From contig CAKSIP010000005.1 in assembly GCA_934462825.1 (NCBI GenBank), positions 1-54,142 on the forward strand: DNA of 54,142 bases. The letters run 5' to 3'. Position numbers and translations under genes: made by a program. Of this stretch, positions 1 through 7,563 are shown in pieces. Source of the stretch: an uncultured Eubacteriales bacterium. GTDB taxonomy: Bacteria > Bacillota > Clostridia > Oscillospirales > CAG-272. Numbering within the stretch: the stretch's first letter is position 1; each line of letters opens with the position of its first letter. The notes under the pieces are model-generated. The model worked only from the letters and a program-made list of their open reading frames with translations. It searched no databases and was not told the DNA's origin.

Positions 1-128
1 GACCGTGAGCGCGCCCTCGCCGGCGTTTCCTCCTCGGCTTCCTCTCCTCTCCTTCTCCCCGATTATGTGAGGAAGGCTTGAAGCGACACGTATATAATTG
101 AATAGAATGTTTAGGAGGAAATAAGATT

Positions 129-1361
129 ATGACATTTTTCGGAGGTGTGATTTCGGTAACCGGAATTACTTTTCTGATGTTTTCCGTCATGGCGATTGCG
201 GCTGTGGGGTATGCGCTTGGGCGAATTACGATTAAAGGCGTTTCGCTGGGAACAGCCGGCGTTTTTATCGTTGCGATTCTTTTCGGTTGCTTGTTTTACG
301 ATAAGCTGGGGGCACAAACGGCCGGCTATACGAAAAATGCACTGAAAATCGTAGAAAATTTGGGATTGATTCTTTTTGTCACCTCGGTGGGATTTATTGC
401 CGGGCCGAAATTCTTCGGAAACCTGAAAAGAAATTTCAAATCCTATATACTGTTGGGCTTGATTATCATTTTTGTGGGCGGATTGGCGGCTGTGGGTTGC
501 CTTTACATCGGCCGTGCTATCGGAACGGAGGATTCCAAGGATCTGACCGCTATGATTACAGGCCTTTTGGCGGGGGCATTAACCTCAACGCCGGCTTTCT
601 CGGCGGCCAAAGGCTCCGTAGACGCCGCGTATGAAGATACGGTTTCGGTTGGCTATGGTATAGCATACATCTTCGGCGTGATTGGCGTGGTTCTGTTTGT
701 TCAAGTGTTGCCGAAATTATTGAAGGCGAACATGGAGGTTGAGAGAGCCAAGCTGACCGTGGTGGATGAAAATACCAAACCGAGAAAAGAATCCAAGCAT
801 CGCCTGATTGACATGGATTCCTTTGGCATCATGCCGTTTGCCTGCGCCACGCTGGTCGGAATCCTTGTGGGAATGATCAAGATTCCGTTAACCTCGGCAG
901 GGCTGTCCGGCACTTGCTTTTCACTGACCACAACCGGGGGCTGCCTTTTGACAGCGCTGGTGTTCGGTCATTTCGGCCGCGTTGGCCGTGTCAATGTTAT
1001 GCCGTCGGCCTCCACGCTTCGCGTGTTCCGTGAGTTCGGCCTGATGCTGTTCTTGATTGGTGCCGGTGTGTCGGCAGGCGCCAGCTTCATTGAAAAGTTC
1101 CAGCCGATTTACTTCTTGTACGGCGTGGTGATGACGCTGCTTCCGATGATCGTCGGATTTATTTTCGCTAAATACGTGTTGAAGATGCATTTGCTCAATA
1201 TTCTCGGCTCCATCACGGGAGGCATGACCTCCACCCCGGCGCTGGGAACGCTGATCAACATTGCCGGAACAGAGGACGTGGCCTCCGCCTATGCTGCAAC
1301 CTATCCGATTGCGCTGATTGCGGTGGTGCTGGTTTCGCAGTTCCTGATTATTTTGTTCTGA
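129..1361 (+). CDS. AspT-type membrane permease without RCK domains
   Basis: Polytopic membrane protein of 410 residues made of two hydrophobic halves. Each half ends in the family signature: an ALTSTPAF stretch near residue 155 and a GGMTSTPALGT stretch near residue 365. These paired motifs are typical of the AspT/YidE/YbjL family, which includes the aspartate:alanine antiporter AspT. The usual central TrkA-C (RCK) regulatory domains are absent: only about 30 charged residues separate the halves (about 200-230). The start is supported by an AGGAGG site 10 nt upstream. Substrate is unknown; amino acid or dicarboxylate exchange is inference from the family. The first 128 bases of the window hold only this ribosome site and no gene I can support. 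The gene ends facing a minus-strand gene across a palindromic element. Confidence 0.8.
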   Translation: MTFFGGVISVTGITFLMFSVMAIAAVGYALGRITIKGVSLGTAGVFIVAILFGCLFYDKLGAQTAGYTKNALKIVENLGLILFVTSVGFIAGPKFFGNLKRNFKSYILLGLIIIFVGGLAAVGCLYIGRAIGTEDSKDLTAMITGLLAGALTSTPAFSAAKGSVDAAYEDTVSVGYGIAYIFGVIGVVLFVQVLPKLLKANMEVERAKLTVVDENTKPRKESKHRLIDMDSFGIMPFACATLVGILVGMIKIPLTSAGLSGTCFSLTTTGGCLLTALVFGHFGRVGRVNVMPSASTLRVFREFGLMLFLIGAGVSAGASFIEKFQPIYFLYGVVMTLLPMIVGFIFAKYVLKMHLLNILGSITGGMTSTPALGTLINIAGTEDVASAYAATYPIALIAVVLVSQFLIILF

Positions 1362-1377
1362 CAAATCCGGCAGAAAA

Positions 1378-1418
1378 GGGAGTGTTAAAAAACTCAGGAT
1401 GAGTTTTTTAACACTCCC
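1378..1418. repeat. Dispersed palindrome, type A copy 1 (bidirectional terminator-like)
   Basis: Perfect 19-bp inverted repeat with arm GGGAGTGTTAAAAAACTCA and loop GGA, between convergent genes ending at 1361 and 1458. It reads as a rho-independent terminator in both directions because the arm carries A and T runs. It is followed by CGACATTGATTTCGGCG, closely matching the bases after the copy at 38810. Confidence 0.9.
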
Positions 1419-1457
1419 AACGACATTGATTTCGGCGAAAAAGCACTTTGCCGACTT

Positions 1458-2237
1458 TTATTTGTCCGTTGTGATAAACGACATGGGAAGACGATCCAAC
1501 AGTGCGTTTTCCGTGCATATGTAAACCGAGTTCCATTGCTTTTTGCTTCCCTGATACTTCAATTCCCGTAAGAACTTGCTGGAATGAAGCGCATAGGAGG
1601 CGATTTTTTTTACGCTTTTGGGAATGGTGTACAGAGTGCCGCTCTTACCTTCGGGATAACACAAAAGCGTTTCGGCTTCTTTGTCAAAGAGGACACCGTC
1701 GATAGAGGAATAGATGGCATTGGCCTCGCTGACATGAATGGCACTCAGGGAAGGACACAGCGCAAAGGCGGTATCTCCGATGGAAAGAACCGAGCTGCCG
1801 ATGGTGATTGTTGTGATGCCGCTGCCGCGAAAAGCGCCGGAGCCAATTCGCAGCACTGAGGAGGGAAGAATTACCTCCGTGACGGACGTGGCACCGAGAA
1901 AGGCGCCAGAGCCGATTTCCGTGACCGGTTCTCCTGCGGGACTTTGCGACGGAATCCGAACGATGCGGTCGGCGCAGCTTCCAAGCCCGACAACGGCGCA
2001 TCCGCCCTCTGCGTTCGTTCGGAAATCCAAGCCTTGGCTGTAGCCTGTCCCGTCATCGGGCAGGGGGAGATTGACCTGGCAATCGGAGTCTTCGGGCTTG
2101 CTTTCGGATGCGGCAGGGGAGGGCACGGGTTCCTTGCGCTGCTGATTGGCACTGACAACGAACGCGATAGCGACCGTGGCGGTGATGGCAAAGACAATCG
2201 GCAGAGCAATGATAATAATTTTTTTGAAAAGTTTCAT
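1458..2237 (-). CDS. BspA-type leucine-rich-repeat protein, membrane anchored
   Basis: Protein of 259 residues. Residues 5-29 form a hydrophobic signal or anchor segment after MKLFKK, followed by a Ser/Pro/Glu linker. From about residue 100 there are BspA/LRR_5 repeats: VTEIGSGAFLGATSVTEVILPSSV, and again with the IGSGAF and IGDTAF units, then a degenerate last unit (PKSVKKIASYAL). The family is extracellular and often binds surfaces or proteins; no enzymatic role is implied. The start at 2237 was chosen because it places the signal segment at the N-terminus. The ribosome site AAAGGAAG is about 14 nt away, a long spacing. Reading the frame further upstream adds about 90 residues that look non-coding. 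Confidence 0.75.
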   Translation of the reverse strand: MKLFKKIIIIALPIVFAITATVAIAFVVSANQQRKEPVPSPAASESKPEDSDCQVNLPLPDDGTGYSQGLDFRTNAEGGCAVVGLGSCADRIVRIPSQSPAGEPVTEIGSGAFLGATSVTEVILPSSVLRIGSGAFRGSGITTITIGSSVLSIGDTAFALCPSLSAIHVSEANAIYSSIDGVLFDKEAETLLCYPEGKSGTLYTIPKSVKKIASYALHSSKFLRELKYQGSKKQWNSVYICTENALLDRLPMSFITTDK

Positions 2238-2304
2238 GGGCGCGATACAGACTTCCTTTCTATTAAAATTCCCAAGGAGCGCCCCCGGGCGGCTCCTTTC
2301 CTCA

Positions 2305-2333
2305 ATATTACCATAATATGTAAAACGTGTCAA
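2305..2333 (-). promoter_or_regulatory. Sigma-A-type promoter for the LRR gene
   Basis: On the minus strand TTGACA, a 17-nt spacer, and TAATAT. It lies about 70 nt upstream of the chosen start at 2237, which supports that shorter start. Confidence 0.7.
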
Positions 2334-2544
2334 TCGAAAGAGAGCCGTTTTTTCAGGAATCGTCCGACAGAAAACGGCAAAAAAGAAGGGCAAAAAAGCC
2401 CGTTCGGGAAAGTTCCTCAAAAAGTAAGAAAATGGGAAAGAAACCCAACGCAGGGCGGTTCGCTTGGGTGCCCAACGATGGCGGGACGAGGTGCCGACGT
2501 GCGAATCCAAAACAAAAACGCAAGGCGAAGAATGGCGAGAGATA

Positions 2545-2573
2545 TTGACTTGACGGCGAAAAAATGCTACAAT
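2545..2573 (+). promoter_or_regulatory. Sigma-A-type promoter for nrdG
   Basis: TTGACT, 17-nt spacer, TACAAT, 45 nt upstream of nrdG. It closely resembles the promoter of the SCIFF gene at 7064 in the -35, spacer and -10 sequence. Confidence 0.75.
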
Positions 2574-2617
2574 AATAAAAACAACAAAAGACGCTTGCGT
2601 TCGGAAAGGATGTTGGT

Positions 2618-3310
2618 ATGATCATCAAAGGCTTGGCCAAATTGACGCTGTTGGACTTTCCGGGAAAGGTGGCTTGCACGGTTTTTACCGGCGGGTGCAA
2701 TTTCCGTTGTCCTTTTTGCCATAATGCCTCGTTGGCTGTGCGGCCGGGCGAGGTGAACGCCATCGACGAGGCGGAAGTGCTTTCGCTTTTGCAGAAGCGG
2801 AAGGGGGTTCTGGAAGGTGTTTGCGTGACCGGCGGAGAGCCGATGCTGTGTGCGGATCTTCCGGACTTTCTTGCTAAGGTCAAAGCGCTCGGTTATGCTG
2901 TGAAGCTGGATACGAACGGGAGCTTTCCCGACAAGCTGCGGACGTTGGTTCGGGAGGGGCTTGTGGATCGCGTGGCGGTTGACATTAAAAATTCTCCGGC
3001 CAAATATGCGCTGACCGCCGGCGTGCCCGACATGGATCTCAGACCGATTTGTGAAACGGTGGACTTTCTCAAAGAGGGGCATGTGGATTATGAGTTTCGT
3101 ACAACGGTCGTCAAAGAGCTGCATGAAGCGTCCGATTTTGAGGCCATTGGCCGGTGGATTGCCGGGGCGCAATCGTATGCCCTGCAGCCGTTTAAGGATT
3201 CGGGCGACGTAATCGAGCAGGGATTGTCGGCTCCTTCCTCCGAAGATCTGGCTGCTTTCCTTGCCATTGTTTCCAAATATGTGAGCAATGCACAGATTCG
3301 AGGGGTATAA
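2618..3310 (+). CDS. nrdG: Anaerobic ribonucleotide reductase activating protein
   Basis: Radical SAM enzyme of 230 residues that makes the glycyl radical on NrdD using a [4Fe-4S] cluster and S-adenosylmethionine. The cluster motif CNFRCPFC (C-x3-C-x2-C) is at about residues 28-35, preceded by LTLLDFPGKVACTVFTGGC, typical of the NrdG branch found in Clostridia and archaea. A GGEP-type motif (TGGEPM) follows at about residue 70. The ribosome site GGAAAGGA is 7 nt upstream. nrdD follows after 225 nt but has its own promoter and NrdR boxes, so the two genes are neighbours with separate promoters rather than a simple operon. Confidence 0.92.
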   Translation: MIIKGLAKLTLLDFPGKVACTVFTGGCNFRCPFCHNASLAVRPGEVNAIDEAEVLSLLQKRKGVLEGVCVTGGEPMLCADLPDFLAKVKALGYAVKLDTNGSFPDKLRTLVREGLVDRVAVDIKNSPAKYALTAGVPDMDLRPICETVDFLKEGHVDYEFRTTVVKELHEASDFEAIGRWIAGAQSYALQPFKDSGDVIEQGLSAPSSEDLAAFLAIVSKYVSNAQIRGV

Positions 3311-3357
3311 AACTATATATAGTGACGAAATTTTAAAAATGCCGCAATATCTTGTGA
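3310..3357 (+). promoter_or_regulatory. Paired NrdR boxes upstream of nrdD
   Basis: Two 16-bp sites matching the NrdR consensus acaCwAtATaTwGtgt. Box 1 (3310-3325) has core CTATATATAG, a full match. Box 2 (3342-3357) has core CAATATCTTG, one mismatch. The gap between boxes is 16 nt, which puts them on the same face of the helix as in known NrdR operators. They lie immediately upstream of the nrdD -35 box at 3365. nrdR itself is not in the window. Confidence 0.85.
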
Positions 3358-3364
3358 CTTTCAC

Positions 3365-3393
3365 TTGACATTGCGGCATCGCTGTGTTATAAT
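3365..3393 (+). promoter_or_regulatory. Consensus promoter for nrdD
   Basis: TTGACA, 17-nt spacer, TATAAT: full consensus. The -35 box partly overlaps the right arm of an inverted repeat (ATGCCGCAAT at 3339-3348, ATTGCGGCAT at 3370-3379) whose left arm enters NrdR box 2. A long leader of about 140 nt follows before the nrdD start. Confidence 0.88.
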
Positions 3394-3464
3394 ACTCCAC
3401 GGATCGTGTGCCGCGGAAAAACGGCGGTTTATTCTAAAACAGAAAAAATCAAAGCAATAAAAAT

Positions 3465-3510
3465 AAAAGATAAAAGTTAAAAGTGAAAAGACAAAGACAA
3501 AGATAAAGAC
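3465..3510 (+). repeat. A-rich tandem repeat, period 7 then 6, in the nrdD leader
   Basis: Reads as four 7-mers (AAAAGAT, AAAAGTT, AAAAGTG, AAAAGAC) followed by three 6-mers (AAAGAC, AAAGAT, AAAGAC). It sits just before the nrdD ribosome site AAGGAG. Confidence 0.75.
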
Positions 3511-3535
3511 AAAAAGAAAAGGAGCAACAGAAGTT

Positions 3536-5923
3536 ATGTATCAGGTAGTAAAAAGAGACGGAACGACAGATGCGTTTGATATTACAAAAATCAGCGCGGC
3601 GATTACCAAGGCATTCATCGCACAAAATCGTAACTATCATCCCGAAGTTATTGATTTTCTCGCCTTGAAGGTGACGGCGAGCTTTGAAAATAAAATTAAG
3701 AACGATAAAATTTCGGTGGAGGACATTCAAGACACCGTGGAGTCGGTTCTTGTACAGGCCGGCTACGATGATGTAGCCAAGGCCTATATCTTGTACCGCC
3801 GTCAAAGAGAAAAGCTTCGCAATATCAAATCTACCATTCTGGACTACAAAGAATTGGTGGATAAGTATGTAAAAAATGCCGATTGGCGCGTCAAAGAAAA
3901 CTCCACCGTGACCTACTCGGTGGGAGGCTTGATCCTCTCCAACTCCGGCGCCATTACCGCAAACTATTGGTTGTCCGAGATCTATGACGACGAAATTGCC
4001 AACGCGCACAGAAATGCCGACATTCATATTCATGATTTGTCGATGCTGACCGGTTACTGCGCCGGTTGGTCGCTTAAGCAGCTGATCCAGGAAGGACTTG
4101 GCGGCGTGACCGGCAAGATTACCTCGGCCCCGGCAAAGCATTTGTCCACTCTTTGCAACCAAATGGTCAACTTCCTCGGAATTATGCAAAACGAGTGGGC
4201 GGGCGCACAGGCCTTCTCCTCTTTCGATACCTATCTTGCACCGTTTGTCAAATACGACAATTTGGATTATGATCAGGTAAAAAAGTGCATTGAATCCTTT
4301 ATTTACGGTGTCAATACCCCCAGCCGTTGGGGTACGCAGGCGCCCTTCTCCAACATCACGCTGGACTGGACGGTTCCGAACGACCTGGCCGAGCTGAACT
4401 GCATCGTCGGCGGCAAAGAGCAGGACTTCAAATATAAGGACTGCAAAAAGGAAATGGATATGGTCAATAAGGCCTTCATCGAAACGATGATTGAAGGCGA
4501 TGCCAACGGACGCGGCTTCCAATACCCGATTCCTACCTATTCGATCACGGCAAATTTTGATTGGTCGGATACCGAAAACAACCGTCTTCTCTTTGAGATG
4601 ACCTCCAAATACGGAACCCCCTATTTTTCCAACTATATCAACAGTGATATGGAGCCTTCCGACGTTCGCAGTATGTGCTGCCGGTTGCGCCTTGATTTGC
4701 GTGAGCTTCGCAAAAAATCGGGCGGCTTCTTCGGATCCGGCGAATCGACCGGTTCCGTCGGCGTTGTTACGATCAATATGCCCCGTATCGCGTACCTCTC
4801 CGAAAACGAGGAGGAGTTCTACAAACGGTTGGATCATATGATGGATGTGTCCGCTCGTTCCTTGAAGGTTAAGAGAAGCGTCATTACCAAGCTGCTCAAT
4901 GAGGGACTTTATCCGTATACCAAGCGGTACCTTGGCACCTTTGACAATCACTTCTCCACCATCGGTCTTGTCGGCATGAATGAAGCGGGCTTGAACGCCA
5001 AGTGGATCGGCAAGGACATGACGCACAAGGAAACGCAGGAATTTACCAAGGACGTTTTGAACCATATGAGAACTCGTTTGTCCGACTACCAGGAGGAATA
5101 CGGAGATCTTTATAACCTTGAGGCAACTCCGGCCGAATCGACGGCTTATCGCCTTGCCAAGCACGACGTCAAGCGTTACCCGCACATCATCACGGCCGCG
5201 AAGGACGGCGGAACGCCTTATTATACCAACAGCTCTCACCTGCCGGTCGGATATACCGAGGATGTGTTCACCGCTTTGGATATTCAGGATGAATTGCAGA
5301 CGCTTTACACGTCGGGTACGGTGTTCCATACGTTCCTTGGCGAAAAATTGCCGGATTGGAAGGCAGCGGCCGCGCTCGTTCGCAAAATCGCGGAAAACTA
5401 CAAGCTTCCTTATTACACCATTTCTCCTACGTATTCGGTTTGCCGCGATCATGGCTATATTTCCGGCGAGCACTTTACTTGCCCCACCTGCGGCCAAAAG
5501 ACCGAGGTTTACAGCCGTATTACCGGATATTACCGCCCCGTTCAAAACTGGAACGACGGTAAAGCACAGGAATATAAGGAGCGCAAAACCTATGAGGTTT
5601 CCAAGACCTTTTCCTCCGGTGCGCCCAAGAGCAACGAGGCCGCTTCGGTAAAAACGGAGCCGGAGACAAAGACGGCAACGGGCGAAACCAAGGACGGTGT
5701 GCTTCTGTTCGCTACGGCAACTTGCCCGAACTGCAAGGTGGCGGCTGCCCTGTTGGATAAAGCCGGCATCGTGTTTACCAAGCTGATTGCCGATGAACAT
5801 GCGGATCTTGTGGCCGAATTTGGCATCAAGCAGGCGCCTACGCTGACGGTGATTGAAAACGGAGCCTTCCAGAATTACAGAGGCGTTTCCGACATTAAAA
5901 AATACATCGAAAGCCAAAACTGA
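3536..5923 (+). CDS. nrdD: Class III ribonucleotide reductase with C-terminal thioredoxin-like domain
   Basis: Reduces ribonucleoside triphosphates to deoxy forms under anoxia. Domains in order: ATP-cone (about 1-95); glycyl-radical barrel with the active-site cysteine in TGYCAGW (C175) and MCCRLRLD (C381/C382); a metal site C636-x2-H639 and C649-x2-C652; the radical glycine in RITGYYRPVQNW (G664). After a Lys/Thr/Glu linker (about 688-718), residues 720-795 form a thioredoxin/glutaredoxin-like fold with redox motif CPNC (730-733) and a cis-proline segment QAPTL. Class III enzymes usually end soon after the radical glycine, so this is a fusion. It suggests that the electron donor is the attached thiol domain rather than formate; that is inference. 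At 795 residues it is long for the family by about the size of the extra domain. The ribosome site AAGGAG lies about 11 nt from ATG. Confidence 0.95.
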   Translation: MYQVVKRDGTTDAFDITKISAAITKAFIAQNRNYHPEVIDFLALKVTASFENKIKNDKISVEDIQDTVESVLVQAGYDDVAKAYILYRRQREKLRNIKSTILDYKELVDKYVKNADWRVKENSTVTYSVGGLILSNSGAITANYWLSEIYDDEIANAHRNADIHIHDLSMLTGYCAGWSLKQLIQEGLGGVTGKITSAPAKHLSTLCNQMVNFLGIMQNEWAGAQAFSSFDTYLAPFVKYDNLDYDQVKKCIESFIYGVNTPSRWGTQAPFSNITLDWTVPNDLAELNCIVGGKEQDFKYKDCKKEMDMVNKAFIETMIEGDANGRGFQYPIPTYSITANFDWSDTENNRLLFEMTSKYGTPYFSNYINSDMEPSDVRSMCCRLRLDLRELRKKSGGFFGSGESTGSVGVVTINMPRIAYLSENEEEFYKRLDHMMDVSARSLKVKRSVITKLLNEGLYPYTKRYLGTFDNHFSTIGLVGMNEAGLNAKWIGKDMTHKETQEFTKDVLNHMRTRLSDYQEEYGDLYNLEATPAESTAYRLAKHDVKRYPHIITAAKDGGTPYYTNSSHLPVGYTEDVFTALDIQDELQTLYTSGTVFHTFLGEKLPDWKAAAALVRKIAENYKLPYYTISPTYSVCRDHGYISGEHFTCPTCGQKTEVYSRITGYYRPVQNWNDGKAQEYKERKTYEVSKTFSSGAPKSNEAASVKTEPETKTATGETKDGVLLFATATCPNCKVAAALLDKAGIVFTKLIADEHADLVAEFGIKQAPTLTVIENGAFQNYRGVSDIKKYIESQN

Positions 5924-5942
5924 TTTCAAAGGCTGTTCTGAA

Positions 5943-5991
5943 AACGGAGAGAGCCGGGCCGCATTCCGAAACCGGCTCGGCTTTCTCCGTT
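5943..5991 (+). terminator. Hairpin after nrdD
   Basis: Two-part stem: AACGGAGA with TCTCCGTT outside and GAGCCGG with CCGGCTC inside. There is no clear T run on the plus strand, so it may be a processing or partial termination site rather than a full intrinsic terminator. Confidence 0.5.
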
Positions 5992-6085
5992 GAGACGGCT
6001 TGCCGTTTTTTACTATAAGAGAATTATCGGAAAGGACGGCTTCGCCGGGAACCCAAACGGTCGGAGCGAAGCCGAAAATCAAAAT

Positions 6086-7006
6086 ATGTATGATATTATT
6101 GTTGTCGGATCCGGCCCGGCGGGCCTGACCGCCGCGCTGTACGCGCTTCGCGCTGGAAAACGGGTGCTGGTGCTTGAAAAATCCGCTTTCGGCGGCCAGG
6201 TGACCTACTCCCCGAAAATTGAAAATTACCCCGGTATTGCACAGATGAGCGGCAATGAGTTTGCCGACCGCTTGCTCGATCAGGTTTTGGCCATGGGGGC
6301 CGATGTCAATTTGGAAACGGTAACCGGTGTGCGCGAGGAAGGTGCGGTCAAAACCGTCGTGACGGAGGAAGGCACGTATGCGTGCCGCAGTGTGATTTTA
6401 GCCACCGGCGTCAAGCATCGTCTTTTGGGCGTTCCCGGTGAGCAGGATTTTATCGGAAACGGAATTTCCTTTTGCGCGGTTTGCGACGGAGCTTTTTATA
6501 AAGATAAAACCGTGACTGTGATCGGCGGCGGAAATTCGGCTTTGCAGGAGGCGGTTTTGCTTTCCGAAAGCTGTAAGCAGGTGATTGTTGTACAAAACCT
6601 GCCGAAGTTTACCGGCGAGGCGCGTTTGGTAGAGATTCTGGCGGCCAAGGATAACGTAACGTTTGTTCTCGGCACCGTAGTGGATGAAATCCTGTCGGAA
6701 AAGGGAGAATTTAAGGGGATTCGCGTTCGCCCTGACGGAAAGGATGCGCAGGAGAGCCGCACGATCGCTTGCGACGGTATGTTTGTGGCGATTGGTTTGG
6801 TGCCGGCGAATGATGCGTTTGCCAACGTGGCTCCGTTAAATTCGTTTGGCTATTTTGAGGCCGGGGAAGATTGCCTGACAGGAACCCCCGGAATCTATGT
6901 GGCCGGCGATTGCCGCTCCAAGCGGATTCGTCAGATTACTACGGCGTCGGCCGATGGAGCCGTGGCCGCTTTGGCCGCGTGCCGCTATTTGGACGGCGAG
7001 CTTTGA
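6086..7006 (+). CDS. trxB: Thioredoxin reductase-like flavoprotein
   Basis: Low-molecular-weight thioredoxin reductase of 306 residues. FAD-binding VGSGPAG at 7-13; redox pair CAVC at 130-133; second dinucleotide motif IGGGNSA at 146-152; C-terminal FAD motif GDCR at 274-277. It probably passes electrons from a nicotinamide cofactor (or ferredoxin in some clostridial types) to a thiol protein. No free thioredoxin gene is nearby; the likely partner is the CPNC domain on NrdD just upstream. The start at 6086 was chosen because it gives the family's usual N-terminus (MYDIIVVGSG). Its ribosome site is weak. A 9-bp stem (6037-6045 with 6066-6074) lies just upstream and may affect initiation. A weak promoter candidate, TTGAGA-18-TATAAG, precedes it. 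Confidence 0.9.
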   Translation: MYDIIVVGSGPAGLTAALYALRAGKRVLVLEKSAFGGQVTYSPKIENYPGIAQMSGNEFADRLLDQVLAMGADVNLETVTGVREEGAVKTVVTEEGTYACRSVILATGVKHRLLGVPGEQDFIGNGISFCAVCDGAFYKDKTVTVIGGGNSALQEAVLLSESCKQVIVVQNLPKFTGEARLVEILAAKDNVTFVLGTVVDEILSEKGEFKGIRVRPDGKDAQESRTIACDGMFVAIGLVPANDAFANVAPLNSFGYFEAGEDCLTGTPGIYVAGDCRSKRIRQITTASADGAVAALAACRYLDGEL

Positions 7007-7063
7007 GCTTTCTCAAGGTGGAAAATATTTTTTCTTCCCCCCTTGATAACGGCGGAAAAGCTA

Positions 7064-7092
7064 TTGACTTGCCGAAAAAAATGTGATACAAT
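7064..7092 (+). promoter_or_regulatory. Promoter for the SCIFF gene
   Basis: TTGACT, 17-nt spacer, TACAAT, 38 nt upstream of the start at 7130. Nearly the same hexamers and A-rich spacer as the nrdG promoter. Confidence 0.78.
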
Positions 7093-7129
7093 AAGTACAA
7101 GAAATAATTTTTATCGGAGGATAAGAATC

Positions 7130-7276
7130 ATGAAATCCATCAAAACCTTGGAAACAAAAAATCTTTGCGAGAGCGCAAAGAACGGCGGTTGCGGCGAGTG
7201 CCAGACCTCTTGTCAGTCCGCTTGCAAGACCAGCTGCGGCATTGCCAATCAGCAGTGCGAAAATAAAAACAAATAA
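7130..7276 (+). CDS. scfA: SCIFF six-cysteine ranthipeptide precursor
   Basis: A 48-residue peptide beginning MKSIKTLETKNLCESAK and carrying cysteines at 13, 21, 24, 28, 32, 36 and 43. The dense run of six Cys from 21 to 43, with GGCGECQTSCQSACKTSC, is the signature of SCIFF (six cysteines in forty-five residues). It is a ribosomally made peptide in which Cys residues are joined by thioether bonds to backbone carbons of partner residues, made by the radical SAM protein encoded downstream. SCIFF is nearly universal in Clostridia and its end role is not settled; quorum or metabolic signalling has been proposed. The start is fixed by an ATCGGAGG ribosome site 9 nt upstream and by the conserved N-terminus. 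No exporter or protease gene lies beside it. Confidence 0.95.
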   Translation: MKSIKTLETKNLCESAKNGGCGECQTSCQSACKTSCGIANQQCENKNK

Positions 7277-7456
7277 GAAAACGAAAGTGTAAACGGCGGA
7301 AAGCACGGCTTTTTCCGAGAGGAGAACTTTACTCCGCCATCCCCGGCCGGATCGGCAGATGTTCCGATGTCATAGGTTCGGGAAGCCTTGGAGGAAAGCG
7401 TGACGTATGACCGTGCACCCGAAAGGCTTTCAATGCGTTTTCACAGGGAAAGAGAG
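7277..7456 (+). other. Unexplained structured spacer between SCIFF and its maturase
   Basis: About 180 nt with no credible reading frame. Several hairpins can be drawn: GGCGGA (7298 region) with TCCGCC (7338 region), ATCGG with CCGAT around 7350-7366, AGGTT with AGCCT around 7376-7390, and GAAAGC with GCTTTC around 7396-7430. It ends at a strong terminator. I recognise no named riboswitch or RNA family in it; it may be a leader, attenuator or small RNA. Confidence 0.35.
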
Positions 7457-7492
7457 AAAGGGCCGGGCACAGGGTGTGCAACGGCCCTTTTT
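7457..7492 (+). terminator. Intrinsic terminator between scfA and scfB
   Basis: Stem AAAGGGCCG with CGGCCCTTT, inner stem GCAC with GTGC, followed by a T run. Nothing promoter-like is obvious between it and scfB, so scfB is probably made by read-through. That would give more peptide than maturase. Confidence 0.8.
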
Positions 7493-7563
7493 GCGTGGAA
7501 TGACAAGGGCGCCGGGAAATCCGCTTCCGAAGGAAAACAAAATCACAAGGGAGAAACATTGTT

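Noticed and set aside
3449..6082. An 877-codon open frame on the minus strand opposite nrdD
   Set aside because: It mirrors nrdD codon structure, has no motif or ribosome site, and nrdD is certain from its catalytic residues. It is a shadow frame.
7277..7456. SRP RNA, 6S RNA, T-box or B12 riboswitch in the SCIFF-maturase spacer
   Set aside because: The key conserved segments (GGAAGCA-type SRP loop, T-box GGTGGNACC, B12 box) are not present, so I give it no family name.
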